A DNA stretch of 64,000 nucleotides from Bradyrhizobium sp. 199 (GCF_023073355.1 NZ_JADPJI010000008.1:682001-746000), one strand, 5' to 3'; shown: positions 17,546 through 27,622, counted from the stretch's first letter. The notes: generated by a model not told the origin, from the letters alone. Program-made: numbers and translations.

Positions 17546-18823
17546 ATGAAAGTTCTTTTGACGTCCACGCTTTATCCGACGCCTCAGGCCCCAAAGATCG
17601 TCGGCGGCGCAGAGATCTTCGCGCGGCGTTTCGCCGAAGGCTTGGTGCAACGCGGCGACGAGGTGGAGGTGATCCGGGCTGCATCCTCGCCCGAGCAGGC
17701 GCGCGAAAGCTGCAACGGCATCAACGTCTATTCCGCGCCGGTGCAGAACATCTATATGCCTTTCACCGAGCAGAAGAACGTTGCGCTACGCAGCATCTGG
17801 CATGCCGTGGATGACTGGCAGATGCAGGCCCCCCTGATCGCGGAGCGCATCCGGGCTTTCAAGCCGGACGTATTGCACTCCAACAATCTGTCGGGCCTCA
17901 CGACAGCGATCTGGCGCGTTGCCGCCCAGCTCGGGGTTCCGGTGCTCCATACGCTTCACGACTATTATCTGACCTGCCCGCGCTGCTCGCGCTTCGAGAA
18001 CGGACGGTCTTGCGAGCACACCTGCACGAGCTGCGGAATTCTGACCTTTCATCGCAGGCGTGCCACGCATTGGCTCAGCGCCGTCGTCGGCGTGAGCGAG
18101 CGCGTCCTGTCCATTCACACCGACATGGGCATGTTCTCGGAGACGCCGATCCGCACCGTGATCCGCAACGCCTCGACCGAGCCGCCACATGCGCCCTATC
18201 CTCGTCCGGTCTGCACCACGGAAGTGACGTTCGGATTCATCGGCCGCCTCACGGAGGAAAAGGGCATCGACAATCTGATGCGGGCACTGGCTTTGCTGCC
18301 CCCGGATCGCATCCGCATGATGATCGCCGGCCGTGTCAGCGACGAGGAGCAACGGCGCCTCAGGTCGCTCGCGCCGGCTGCGCGGATCGAGTTCATGGGC
18401 TTCGTGGTGCCGGACGACTTCTACAAGCAAGTGGACGTGGTGATCGCCCCGTCGATCTGGCACGACCCCGGCCCGCTAGTCGTCGCGGACGCCAAGGCGG
18501 CCGGCAGGCCGCTGCTCGGAACGCCCTTTGGCGGCATGCCCGAAGTCATCGAGCACGGTATCACGGGCTGGCTGACTGAAGCCGATCCGCAATCCCTGGC
18601 CAAGAGCATGCTTGCGGTCGCGGCCGATCCGCACAAGATCGACGAGATCAGCCGGCGCCTGATTGCCGATACCAACAAGTGGATATTTGCCGACGTGTTG
18701 TCTTCGTACAAAGGCCTGTATGAACAATTGCGAGAGCAGCGGATGTCGCACGTGCGCGCAGCCACGACCGAAGCGCACCAGGGATCGGCCGTCGTCGGCA
18801 AGGAACGCCTCATTCCGCGATGA
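17546..18823 (+). CDS. glycosyltransferase family 4
   Basis: A 425-residue GT-B glycosyltransferase. The N-terminus MKVLLTSTLYPTPQAPKIVGG leads to a GGAEIFARR acceptor loop. The middle has LHTLHDYYLTCPRCSRF and a cysteine-rich stretch (CEHTCTSCG) often seen in this GT4 branch. The donor domain has FGFIGRLTEEKGIDNLM and DPGPLVVADAKAAGRP. It follows the hydrolase gene and overlaps the next gene by four bases (ATGA), so it belongs to the same operon. Confidence 0.88.
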   Translation: MKVLLTSTLYPTPQAPKIVGGAEIFARRFAEGLVQRGDEVEVIRAASSPEQARESCNGINVYSAPVQNIYMPFTEQKNVALRSIWHAVDDWQMQAPLIAERIRAFKPDVLHSNNLSGLTTAIWRVAAQLGVPVLHTLHDYYLTCPRCSRFENGRSCEHTCTSCGILTFHRRRATHWLSAVVGVSERVLSIHTDMGMFSETPIRTVIRNASTEPPHAPYPRPVCTTEVTFGFIGRLTEEKGIDNLMRALALLPPDRIRMMIAGRVSDEEQRRLRSLAPAARIEFMGFVVPDDFYKQVDVVIAPSIWHDPGPLVVADAKAAGRPLLGTPFGGMPEVIEHGITGWLTEADPQSLAKSMLAVAADPHKIDEISRRLIADTNKWIFADVLSSYKGLYEQLREQRMSHVRAATTEAHQGSAVVGKERLIPR

Positions 18824-20211
18824 CACGCCTCCTCGCCATGGCGGGCTACGTCTATCAGAGCGCCGCGGCGATCATCCTGATCTTCGCGATCAGCCATCTG
18901 TTGCCCGCGGCCGACTACACCAGCTTTTCGCTCGCGCTGGCCTCGAGCCAATTGCTCTGCGTCCTCATGTTCGAATGGCTGCAACTCGCCGGGCTGCGGT
19001 TTCTGGCCGCAGCCGGGGAGAACGAAGCGGCCCGGTTGAGGTGGTCGCTGTTTGCAGCAGGCCTGTCGAGCGCGGGCGCGCTCGTCGTGGTCGGGAGCTG
19101 CGCATCCATCGCCAGCGCGCTCCCGGCGGGGATCATCGCGTTGGGTCTGGGCATATCCATCCTGCAGGGCTTGACGGATCTCTACTTCCTGTCGGTCCGT
19201 CTGTCCGACCGGCTGGGCGTCGCGTCCTCTCTTCTGGTGGTGCGTGCCACTGCGCTTCTGGCCGGCGCCGCTGCGGGAGGAGCGATTTCACGGACGGCTG
19301 AAGCTGCGCTGCTCGGGATTGCGTCGGGTCACATGCTGGGGCTCCTCGCGGGCCTCGTCTCGTATCGTACGCCGCTAGAGCGCCCCCCGTTGCAGACGAT
19401 GCTGTCCGACTGGAAGACTTTCGCCCGCTACGGCATGCTCGCGGCGGGCGCATCCGTCATCCATTTGTCGGTGCCGGTGCTGCTCCGTGTCATCATCATC
19501 GGCCGGCTGGGCGCGACGGGGGCGGGTGCCGGATTTTCGATCGCGCTCGACCTGCTGCAACGTCCGTTCTGGGTTCTCAACGCTGCGATCCACACCGTGA
19601 GCTATCCGGAATTGGTCAAGGACTTCGAGCACGGGACCGTCCTGAAGTCGGTTCAGTCGGCGCGACGGATGTTCGAATTCATGATCTGCACGACCCTCGT
19701 GCTGCTCGGCGGCCTGATCGGCTTCATTCCAGATGCAGCCCGTATCCTGGTGCCGCGGGAGAGCCTCGACGGCTTCCTGGCGACGGCGCCCTCGGTGGCC
19801 GCCTTCTATTTCCTGCACACGCATCTCCAGGCGACCATCGCGGTGGTTCCACACCTGGAAAAGCTCGCGACCAGGCTGGTGGTCGTCGCGGCCGGCCAGC
19901 TCGCGATCGTCGCAGCCGTCGCGCTGGCCGCGGTATGGGCCGGCCTCTCGCCTCGACAGGCGGTCGGCTGCGCTTCGCTCGCCACCTTCGCAACGATCCT
20001 GGTCGCGCTCGGTCCGACCCTGCGGTTCGAGGCATTCCCGCGCTGGTCGCTGGTCGTGCAGGCATTGCTGGCCGCAATCCTGATCGGATCGCTCGGTTCG
20101 ATGCCGACGGAGCCCGCGACATGGCTCGCCGGTAAGATCGTAATCGCCGCTGTCGCAACGGCGGTCATCGGATGGCGCGGAGACTTTCTGATGCTGGCCC
20201 GCCGCAGCTGA
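18820..20211 (+). CDS. Wzx-type oligosaccharide flippase (polysaccharide transporter family)
   Basis: A 463-residue protein with about twelve to fourteen hydrophobic segments and the character of the polysaccharide transporter family: an N-terminal LLAMAGYVYQSAAAIILIFAIS, an internal DLLQRPFWVLNAAIHTVSYPEL loop and a hydrophobic C-terminus. It should move lipid-linked repeat units across the inner membrane. It overlaps the preceding glycosyltransferase by four bases. A second flippase-like gene lies at 26041-27513, so the locus may export two products or use one flippase per branch. Confidence 0.8.
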   Translation: MTRLLAMAGYVYQSAAAIILIFAISHLLPAADYTSFSLALASSQLLCVLMFEWLQLAGLRFLAAAGENEAARLRWSLFAAGLSSAGALVVVGSCASIASALPAGIIALGLGISILQGLTDLYFLSVRLSDRLGVASSLLVVRATALLAGAAAGGAISRTAEAALLGIASGHMLGLLAGLVSYRTPLERPPLQTMLSDWKTFARYGMLAAGASVIHLSVPVLLRVIIIGRLGATGAGAGFSIALDLLQRPFWVLNAAIHTVSYPELVKDFEHGTVLKSVQSARRMFEFMICTTLVLLGGLIGFIPDAARILVPRESLDGFLATAPSVAAFYFLHTHLQATIAVVPHLEKLATRLVVVAAGQLAIVAAVALAAVWAGLSPRQAVGCASLATFATILVALGPTLRFEAFPRWSLVVQALLAAILIGSLGSMPTEPATWLAGKIVIAAVATAVIGWRGDFLMLARRS

Positions 20212-20722
20212 TCGGTCGCACCGGCACGACCGAATCAAACCGTGTGAGCGGCTGAGCCATTGAACGAGGCGGGCTATTGAGGTCTGGAATCGTCGCACTT
20301 TGCGAAACGATCGAACGACGGCATCCGGTAAATTACGGATACAGCCTTCACGTTTAAACCAAATGATTTACATTAAATCGGAATCTGCCGAGGCTTTATG
20401 CAATCGGATGATTGGCCGCAACTCCGAGCACCGCGATTCCATCTACATGCTCTCAAGCCCAAGCGTTGGATCGAATCCGTACCGCGTGCGCACATGTTCG
20501 GCAGCGCAAATCGTGGAAATCACGAAAGCGCCTTCCTCACGTCATCCTGCCCCGGCATCGCATTCCTATTCTGCTGCAAAGAGCGATTCTGTTCCTGCAC
20601 AAGGAACCTCACTTCGCTCGCGATTTGTAGCTTCGATTTTTATCTGAAATTCACACTCGACAGAGAAGCTTGAACGCAAATCCCTGCGAGCAATTTTGTT
20701 CGCGCTGAAACTCGAGTGTGAA
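20212..20722. other. intergenic region upstream of the repeat-bearing secreted protein
   Basis: No convincing gene. Just after the flippase stop there is a small perfect stem, TCGGTCG and CGACCGA. The middle (about 20330-20390) is unusually AT-rich for this genome and is the likely promoter zone for the next gene. Confidence 0.45.
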
Positions 20723-23700
20723 ATGTCAGACCAGACCATTCTCTCCGCCAGCGGCTTCATCAACTCCATTGGCGTCAACACGCACGCCGGCTTCGGGTGG
20801 ACCGGCTACAACAATCTCGCTGTGATGGTCGATGACCTCGAGTATCTCGGCGTCACCCATCTGCGCGACGCGATGGGGACCAGCCCGGCTGCGCAACCGG
20901 TCGTCGAGGGTCTCGCCGCCGCCGGCTACAAATTCGATTTCCTGGTGTCGTCCGCGCTGCCCCAGACAGGCACGGTCGGGCTGCAGAACTACATCGCCTC
21001 TCTCCAGAAGTTCGTTGCGAGCCACCCGGGCAGCATCAGCGCCATCGAAGGGCTCAACGAGGCCAATCACCAGCCGTTCAGCTACAACGGCAGTTCGAGC
21101 CTCACTGCCGCGGCTCAGTTCCAGAGCGCACTCTATCAGGCCGTCAACGCCAACGCCGCGCTCGGCAGCATCCCCGTGTACAATCTGTCACTGGCCTACA
21201 ACGATCCCCAGGGCTACAGCCAGCTCGGCAACATGTCCGGCTCGGTCGACTACGCCAACGCCCATGCCTATGTCAGCACCAGCCTGACAACCGGCAGCTC
21301 AATTTCGGCAACGCTGAGTGCGGTCATGACCGCCGCACCGGGAAAACCTGTCGTCATCACCGAGACCGGCTACACCACGCAGGCCAACACCCAATATCTC
21401 GGCGTCAACGAGACGGTGCAGGCCAAATCAATCCTGAACACCCTGGTTGATGCCTACAAGGCCGGCGTCAGCGCGACTTATCTCTACGAGCTGTTCGACC
21501 GCGACTCGTCCGCCGGCAATACCAATCCCGAAGCCAATTTCGGGCTGTTCAATTCCGACGGGACGCCGAAGCTCGCCGCGACGGGCATTCACAACCTGAC
21601 GACCATTCTGGCCGACGACGGCAAGGGCGGCCTGCAGCCGACTGATCCGTTGAACTACACCCTGAGCAACATGCCGGCCACCGGCAACAGCATGGTGCTC
21701 GGCAAGAGCAACGGCGCCTACGAGCTCGTCGTTTGGGCCGAGCCGAAGCTCTGGAACGACCCCACCGATACCGAGGTGTCCAATAGTGCCCAGACGGTCA
21801 CAGTGAATCTCGGCGCCGTCCATCATTCAGTGAAGGTGTATGACACGCTGACGGGAACCACGGCGATCGCCAGCTACACCGATGTCAGCACGATCACCAT
21901 CGCGGTTAGCGATCACCCGCTGATCATCGAGATCGACGCGCCCCCGACCACTGCGACTCCGCCGGACACAAGGACTACCATCACCGGCACGGCTGCCGAG
22001 ATCGTGCCGCAGCTGTCCGACCTGAGCGAGTCGACGGCGCTGCAGACCATCACGCTGACCGACTCTCACGTCCTGCAGGTCGCCTCGAAGGCGACCATGG
22101 ACTACATGATCGCCCACTACGGCAGCGCTCTCTCCAAGATTCAGGGCGGTTATTCGTTCTCCGTGACGAACTCGGCGGCGACCTGGATCAACACGAAGAC
22201 TTACGATGCGAGCGGAAAGCTGCTGTCGCAATCCGACACCGGCCTCAATTCAAGCGGGCAGCCGACCTCGACCACCGTCGTCTACACCGACGGCTCCAAG
22301 GACCTGATCAGCTACACCGGCGGCGTGCAGACGAAATTCGTTCATATCGGCACTGACGCAATCCGGACTACCGACACCTACAATACCGCCGGAAAACTTC
22401 TGAGCGAAATCGTGCAGAAACCGGACGGCTACTACTCCACAACGCTCTACACCAACGGCCTGAAGACTGCCGCCTATGTCAAGAACGCTGATGGTTCGCA
22501 GGACAACTATTCCTACAACGTCGCCGGAAAGAGCTTCACCACCCAGGTGCAGCACCTTGACGCGTCGGGGAAGGTCACCTCGGTCATTCGCAGCCATGCC
22601 GACGGCTCGTTGGATTCAACCCAGGTCTACAAGAGCGACGGCGGCAGCGTGATCACCACGTACAGCGCCACGGGCGTGAAACTGGTCGAGACCGCCTACC
22701 ATGCCGATCGCAGCAAGGACGTCTGGACCTACAACATCAAGGGCCAGAACTACACGACCGAGCACGACGTTTACAACGCGGCCGGCTTCCTCACCACGCT
22801 GACCCGCCTGCACAGCGACGGCAGCCTGGCCTTCAAGCTGATGCAGACCGCGGACGGCACCAAGACGACCGACTGGTATAATGCCGCCGGCAGCCTCACC
22901 AGCGAGGTGGTCGAAAAGGCCGACGGCTTCACCTCGACAACCCTCTACAGTAACGGTGTCAAGACAAAAGCTTATATCAAGAACGCCGACGGTAGTCTGG
23001 ACAACTATGCCTATGGCGTCACCGGCCAGAGCTACAGCACGCTGATCCAGCACATCGATCCGTCCGGCAAGGTCACGGCCGTAACCCGCAAGCACGCTGA
23101 TGGCACGCTCGACTATACCCAAGTCGTCAACAACGACGGAAGCAGCGTGGTCACCACCTATGACTCGAAGGGAGTACAGACGAAGCAGTCCCAGTATCAC
23201 GCTGATGGCAGCAAGGACGTCTTGCTCTTCAACATCACGGGCCAGAACTACACGACCGAACGCGACGTCTACGATGCAGCCGGTTTCCTCACGACGCTGA
23301 TCCGGACGCACGCGGACGGCAGCATGGCGTTCAAGCTGATGCAGAGCAAGGATGGGACCAAGGCGACGGACTGGTACGATGCCAAGGGCGTTGTCACCAG
23401 CCAGGTGATCGAGAAACCGAGTGGGTACAGCTCGACCACGGTGTACACCAATGGGGTGAAGACCGCGGCCTACATCACCAATGCCGACATGAGCCGCGAC
23501 AACTACGGCTACAACATCACCGGCCAGAGCTATACCACGCAGCATCAGCACCTCGACCCGACCGGCAAGACGACCGAGGTGACGCGCTGGCACGCCGACG
23601 GCTCGCTCGACTACACGCAGGTCGTCGACAGCGACGGCAGCAGCGTGGTCACCAACTACGATGCGGCAGGCGTCAAGAAGACGGAGACAGACTACCACGC

Positions 23701-24631
23701 CGACGGCTCGAAGGACGTCTTCCAGTTCCACATCGTCGGCCAGACCTACACCAATGAGCACGACAGCTACGATTCGACCGGCTTCCTCACCGACATCGTT
23801 CGCACCCACGCCGACAACAGCCTGGCCTTCACGCTGGTGCAGAGCGCCGACGGCACGAAGACCTCCGACTGGTACGACGCCAAGGGTGTCATCACCAGCG
23901 AGGTGACGACCAAGAGCGATGGTTACAGCTCCACGACCGTCTACAGCAGCGGTGTGAAGTCCGCTGCCTATATCAAGAATGCCGATGGCACGTCGGACAA
24001 CTGGAACTACAACATCACGGGGCAGTCCTACACCACGCAGCATCAGCACCTCGATGCCTCGGGCAAGATGGTCGAGCTCACCCGGACCCACGCGGACGGC
24101 ACCCTGGACTATACCCAGGTCATCCACGACGACGGCAGCAAGCTGACCGACATCTACAACAGCGCCGGCACCAAGACGCAGGAGATCGCCAACAATGCCG
24201 ACAGCTCGAAGGACGTCTTCCTGTTCAACTTCAACGGACAGACCGGCACCACGCAGCACGAGAATTACAACTCCGCCAGCGCACTCCAATTCGTCGATCA
24301 GACCAAGGCGGACGGCACCCACAACGTCACGGCCGTTGCAAGCGGCGTAACGATCCACGGCGGGGCCGGCAACGACGTGTTCTCCGCCGCACCGGGCTCA
24401 ACAACGGTGGCTTACGACCATGGCCAGGATCAGATCCTCAATTTCCAGGCCGGCGATGGCACAACTCACGACGTGGTCCAAATCTCGAAGCTGCTCGCCG
24501 CGGACTACAGTCACCTCCAGATCACGCAGTCCGGCACCAACGCACTCATCACGTTCTCGGCCGATGATTCGATCCTGCTCAAGAACGTCTATGTCTCCAG
24601 CCTGACGAGCCACGACTTCGTGTTCGTCTGA
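20723..24631 (+). CDS. large secreted protein: glycoside-hydrolase-like head, 166-residue tandem repeats, type I secretion-like tail
   Basis: A 1302-residue protein. Residues about 10-310 form a TIM-barrel hydrolase-like domain with Glu113 in EGLNEAN and Glu214 in VITETGYTT, then YLYELFDRD and NFGLFNSDGTPK. A linker with an immunoglobulin-like segment follows. From about residue 509 there are four blocks of exactly 166 residues, each made of shorter YD/RHS-like units (HADGS, TTVYTNGVK, YNITGQSYTTQHQHLD). The last 95 residues carry IHGGAGNDVFSA and a hydrophobic end (SLTSHDFVFV) typical of RTX proteins secreted by type I systems. There is no Sec signal. I start at MSDQTILS, as the few codons before look random. 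No intact type I transporter is in this window. It probably binds or cuts the exopolysaccharide outside the cell. Confidence 0.82.
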   Translation: MSDQTILSASGFINSIGVNTHAGFGWTGYNNLAVMVDDLEYLGVTHLRDAMGTSPAAQPVVEGLAAAGYKFDFLVSSALPQTGTVGLQNYIASLQKFVASHPGSISAIEGLNEANHQPFSYNGSSSLTAAAQFQSALYQAVNANAALGSIPVYNLSLAYNDPQGYSQLGNMSGSVDYANAHAYVSTSLTTGSSISATLSAVMTAAPGKPVVITETGYTTQANTQYLGVNETVQAKSILNTLVDAYKAGVSATYLYELFDRDSSAGNTNPEANFGLFNSDGTPKLAATGIHNLTTILADDGKGGLQPTDPLNYTLSNMPATGNSMVLGKSNGAYELVVWAEPKLWNDPTDTEVSNSAQTVTVNLGAVHHSVKVYDTLTGTTAIASYTDVSTITIAVSDHPLIIEIDAPPTTATPPDTRTTITGTAAEIVPQLSDLSESTALQTITLTDSHVLQVASKATMDYMIAHYGSALSKIQGGYSFSVTNSAATWINTKTYDASGKLLSQSDTGLNSSGQPTSTTVVYTDGSKDLISYTGGVQTKFVHIGTDAIRTTDTYNTAGKLLSEIVQKPDGYYSTTLYTNGLKTAAYVKNADGSQDNYSYNVAGKSFTTQVQHLDASGKVTSVIRSHADGSLDSTQVYKSDGGSVITTYSATGVKLVETAYHADRSKDVWTYNIKGQNYTTEHDVYNAAGFLTTLTRLHSDGSLAFKLMQTADGTKTTDWYNAAGSLTSEVVEKADGFTSTTLYSNGVKTKAYIKNADGSLDNYAYGVTGQSYSTLIQHIDPSGKVTAVTRKHADGTLDYTQVVNNDGSSVVTTYDSKGVQTKQSQYHADGSKDVLLFNITGQNYTTERDVYDAAGFLTTLIRTHADGSMAFKLMQSKDGTKATDWYDAKGVVTSQVIEKPSGYSSTTVYTNGVKTAAYITNADMSRDNYGYNITGQSYTTQHQHLDPTGKTTEVTRWHADGSLDYTQVVDSDGSSVVTNYDAAGVKKTETDYHADGSKDVFQFHIVGQTYTNEHDSYDSTGFLTDIVRTHADNSLAFTLVQSADGTKTSDWYDAKGVITSEVTTKSDGYSSTTVYSSGVKSAAYIKNADGTSDNWNYNITGQSYTTQHQHLDASGKMVELTRTHADGTLDYTQVIHDDGSKLTDIYNSAGTKTQEIANNADSSKDVFLFNFNGQTGTTQHENYNSASALQFVDQTKADGTHNVTAVASGVTIHGGAGNDVFSAAPGSTTVAYDHGQDQILNFQAGDGTTHDVVQISKLLAADYSHLQITQSGTNALITFSADDSILLKNVYVSSLTSHDFVFV
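22248..24240 (+). repeat. 498-bp in-frame tandem repeats
   Basis: The same codons of the GQ-YTTE/TN motif recur at 22746, 23244, 23742 and 24240, so the period is exactly 498 bp (166 codons) with no indels across three full units. A more diverged unit precedes them from about 22248. Sequence varies mostly at silent or conservative sites, which suggests selection for length and fold. Confidence 0.85.
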
Positions 24632-24668
24632 GCACTCGAAATACTGCCCAGACGCGCGCCACGTCGCT

Positions 24669-24711
24669 GGGGGCCGGGACCATGCAGGGGGTTCCGGCCC
24701 CCCATTCTTTT
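24669..24711 (+). terminator. rho-independent terminator
   Basis: Stem GGGGGCCGG (24669-24677) pairs with CCGGCCCCC (24694-24702), extended by two weaker pairs, followed by a T-rich run. It closes the transcript of the large secreted protein. Confidence 0.7.
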
Positions 24712-24886
24712 GCCGGGCGCCTGCCTCGTCGATGAGCAGCGAACTGGTTGCCATCCGCAATTGGATGGGCCCCATGAATTCTGGCGGACTGCCGCGATTG
24801 CGCCGCATCGGCGCGCGCGCTCTGCGAACTTGCGTCACAATTCGCCTCTAGAACACAGCGGAACCGCGCAAGGACTCCGAGGCCCG

Positions 24887-26011
24887 ATGCAAGCCAGTGA
24901 AGCAAGACGTTTTGTCGTTCTCGACTTCTACCGCTTCGTCGCCGCGCTCGGGGTCTTCATCTTCCATCTGAAGCTTATCGACACGGGCATCTCGCCGGCC
25001 TGGAACGGGTCCTATGGGCTGTTTGTGGACATGTTCTTCATCCTGTCCGGCTTCGTGATCTCCTATTCCTATCCTTCAACCTCGACAGGCCTGCGTTCCT
25101 ACGTGCGCTTCCTCGTCAGGCGGATCGCGCGAATCTACCCCTTGCATCTGCTCACATTGTTGATATTCGCGGCCCTTGCGCTCATGGGCACATCTGGTCC
25201 GACCCCGCACGCGAGTTGGCCGGATTTCGTTCAAAACCTCTTCCTCGTGCAGGCGTGGGGCATCACTGATCATCTCAGCTTCAACTCGCCGGCCTGGTCC
25301 ATCAGCGCCGAGCTTTTCTGTTATTTTTTGTTTCCACTGTTCATGCTGCTGGCCGGCAGGATCTCGCCGATGATGCTCGCGATCGTCGTCGCGCTCTCGT
25401 ATGGGATCCTCGCCCACGCTCACCTGCCGATCTGGCAGGAACGCTCCCAGATGTATGGGGCAACCTTTGATTTCGGGATGTTACGGGCCCTTCCGAGCTT
25501 CCTGAACGGGATTCTCCTCACTGTCCTGTTCCGGCTCTCTAGCGACTATCGCAGGAAGCCCGTCGCATTCGCCGGAATAGCGCTGTTTGCCATCTCGGTT
25601 CTGGTCCTCAATGTGTATGCCAAGCCCGACCTTGCAATCATCCTGTTCTCTCTTGCGATCCTCGTCACAGCCACTGGAGAAAACGCTTTCACCAGGTTTC
25701 CCGGCTCTGACTGGCTTGGGCGCCTCGGCAACACATCATATGCGATCTACATGGTGCACGAAGTGCTGCTGATCCTGCTTTTCAAGCCGGCTTGGCACTT
25801 TCTCGGCCTTCAACCAAGCATGTTTCCCGTGTTTGCGTTGGTCTGCTGCATCGTTCTGACAGTCGTTGCCGACGTGACATATCGCTATGTCGAAAATCCC
25901 GCTCGAAAATTGATCAATCGGCTTGCGCCCGGCGATGCAAGATCAGCCCGCATCCCGAAGCCGGAGCCGCTCGATCTTTCCGAGACCGGACAGGCGGCCA
26001 AGGCAAGCTAA
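24887..26011 (+). CDS. acyltransferase 3 family membrane protein
   Basis: A 374-residue integral membrane acyltransferase for surface-glycan acetylation. The signature FVVLDFYRFVAALGVFIFHLKL gives the conserved Arg and His, followed by YGLFVDMFFILSGFVISYSY, RRIARIYPLHLL and a C-terminal NTSYAIYMVHEVLLI segment. I take the ATG at 24887 because the 59 open codons before it overlap the terminator region and are not family-like. It is convergent with the flippase gene at 26041. Confidence 0.88.
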   Translation: MQASEARRFVVLDFYRFVAALGVFIFHLKLIDTGISPAWNGSYGLFVDMFFILSGFVISYSYPSTSTGLRSYVRFLVRRIARIYPLHLLTLLIFAALALMGTSGPTPHASWPDFVQNLFLVQAWGITDHLSFNSPAWSISAELFCYFLFPLFMLLAGRISPMMLAIVVALSYGILAHAHLPIWQERSQMYGATFDFGMLRALPSFLNGILLTVLFRLSSDYRRKPVAFAGIALFAISVLVLNVYAKPDLAIILFSLAILVTATGENAFTRFPGSDWLGRLGNTSYAIYMVHEVLLILLFKPAWHFLGLQPSMFPVFALVCCIVLTVVADVTYRYVENPARKLINRLAPGDARSARIPKPEPLDLSETGQAAKAS

Positions 26012-26040
26012 GTGTGTGCAGGCCAGATCTTGCAGCCGAG

Positions 26041-27513
26041 CTAGGTCCGCCGCACACGATCCAAGACTTCCCGGCATATCCGCAGCACGGCCGGCCGGGC
26101 GACCGCGACAACAACGACAAGGTAAACCGAAGAACCAAGCAGCACGAGCGCGGCGAGACGCAGCCATGGCGACGTGGCTGGAACGGTAACGGAGGCACCA
26201 ACCACCGCGCATGCCATCACCGCGGAGCCCGCAAGTGCGGGCATCAGCGCCGCGGCATAGGGTCTGATGCCGAGCGACAAGATCCGCATCGAGGCTCCGG
26301 CGGATAGTGGATACAGGAACACGGCGCGAGCGACGTAGCCGACAGCAATCGCGATAAGGCCAAACGGCGCAGCGAGGATGAAGATTGCTATGTTCGAAAC
26401 GGCGTAGATCAGTGTCAGCCAAGTCTGCCAGTGCGGTTTGCCGAACGCCAGGATCACAGAGTGATTGTACAGGCCGATCGTGGTCAGGAATCCGGTGACC
26501 GACATGATCGCGAGCAGAGGGGCGGCCTCGCCCCACTTGGACCCGAAGAGATCAACGATTAGGTCCGGCGCTAGAACCGCTATGCCAGCGAAAATCGGCG
26601 CCGTCAGCAGCGACGTGTACATGACGAAGTCAACCAGCGTCGAACGCGACGCTTCCCGGTCATGCTGGAGGCCAGCGATGGCCGAAAAAAACACGCGGTT
26701 CAACGCCGTTCCGATCACGGTACTCACGGCGTTGACCAGGCGCTTGGCGAGGCTGTAGAGGCCCGCGCCGGCGGCGCCGGTATACCAAGTGACGAAAATC
26801 AGATCGGAATTGGCATTGGCGAAGTTCGTGATTCCCGTCAGCGCGACGTAGCGCGCATAACTCAGGAGTTCGATAACAGCCCGACGGCTGACCCGGAGCC
26901 GAGGGCGCCAGGGCGTCAGGATCCAGAGGCTGACCAGCGAGATCAACGAAGTCGAGACGAGCTGTCCGACCAGCGCAACCACCCCGTAACCTTGGCTCGC
27001 CAGCCCGATCCCAACGGCCCCGCCAACCGAGATCGAAAAAAGCGAGCGAATGGCGAGGGATCGAAAGAGCTGATTGCGCGTCAACCAGGCTTCGTGCGTC
27101 CGTGAGAGGCCTTGCACGGCCACCACGATACAAAATCCCTTGAGAACGATGGCAAGATCCGAAAGACCCGACATTCGTTCGACAGCGCCGCTCGAGGCGA
27201 ACAGTGCGAGCGCGGCAAACAAGGAGAGGCCGGCGATGAGCCAAAACGAGGCAGTATAATCCTCGTCCTTCGGTTCGGCGCGCGCCTGGACGGCAATCGC
27301 GATGCTCTCGATCAGGACTGCCCGGCAGAATTCGAGCGCCAGCGCCCCCGATGCAACGATGCCGAGAATCTGCGGCGACAGCAACCGCGCCATGATCATG
27401 TAGATTGCGAGCGTGAGAGCCTGCCCGACTGCGGAATCGAGTGCGGACCAAATGACACCCGAAACGATCGAGCGCGGCTTGATGATCTCGTGGCGCAATT
27501 GGAAGCCTGTCAC
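26041..27513 (-). CDS. Wzx/WzxC-like lipopolysaccharide/exopolysaccharide flippase
   Basis: A 490-residue protein with about fourteen hydrophobic segments. The N-terminus has PRSIVSGVIWSALDSAVGQ and MARLLSPQILGIVASG, which is the WzxC-type opening (a GLxxWSxxxxxG then ARLLxPxxFG pattern). LAKRLVNAVSTVIGTALNRVFF is the matching middle loop. It should flip lipid-linked oligosaccharides. The start is GTG. It reads away from the pyruvyltransferase gene, with a 109-base shared upstream region. Confidence 0.86.
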   Translation of the reverse strand: MTGFQLRHEIIKPRSIVSGVIWSALDSAVGQALTLAIYMIMARLLSPQILGIVASGALALEFCRAVLIESIAIAVQARAEPKDEDYTASFWLIAGLSLFAALALFASSGAVERMSGLSDLAIVLKGFCIVVAVQGLSRTHEAWLTRNQLFRSLAIRSLFSISVGGAVGIGLASQGYGVVALVGQLVSTSLISLVSLWILTPWRPRLRVSRRAVIELLSYARYVALTGITNFANANSDLIFVTWYTGAAGAGLYSLAKRLVNAVSTVIGTALNRVFFSAIAGLQHDREASRSTLVDFVMYTSLLTAPIFAGIAVLAPDLIVDLFGSKWGEAAPLLAIMSVTGFLTTIGLYNHSVILAFGKPHWQTWLTLIYAVSNIAIFILAAPFGLIAIAVGYVARAVFLYPLSAGASMRILSLGIRPYAAALMPALAGSAVMACAVVGASVTVPATSPWLRLAALVLLGSSVYLVVVVAVARPAVLRICREVLDRVRRT

Positions 27514-27622
27514 AATTTCGAGTTAGACGACGTTCGTCAATGAGCCATCGGCTGCAATGGTCCAATAGTCGCCTTGTTTACGAGGACACTACGGCAAGAA
27601 AGCAGCTACAATCCGAGGCAGC

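Noticed and set aside
22248..24240. CRISPR-like array
   Set aside because: The repeats are 498 bp, in frame and protein-coding, with no short repeat/spacer pattern.
22616..24358. 580-codon open frame on the minus strand across the repeat region
   Set aside because: It is antisense to the 498-bp repeats, whose codon periodicity keeps the opposite strand free of stops. The translation is low in complexity and family-free.
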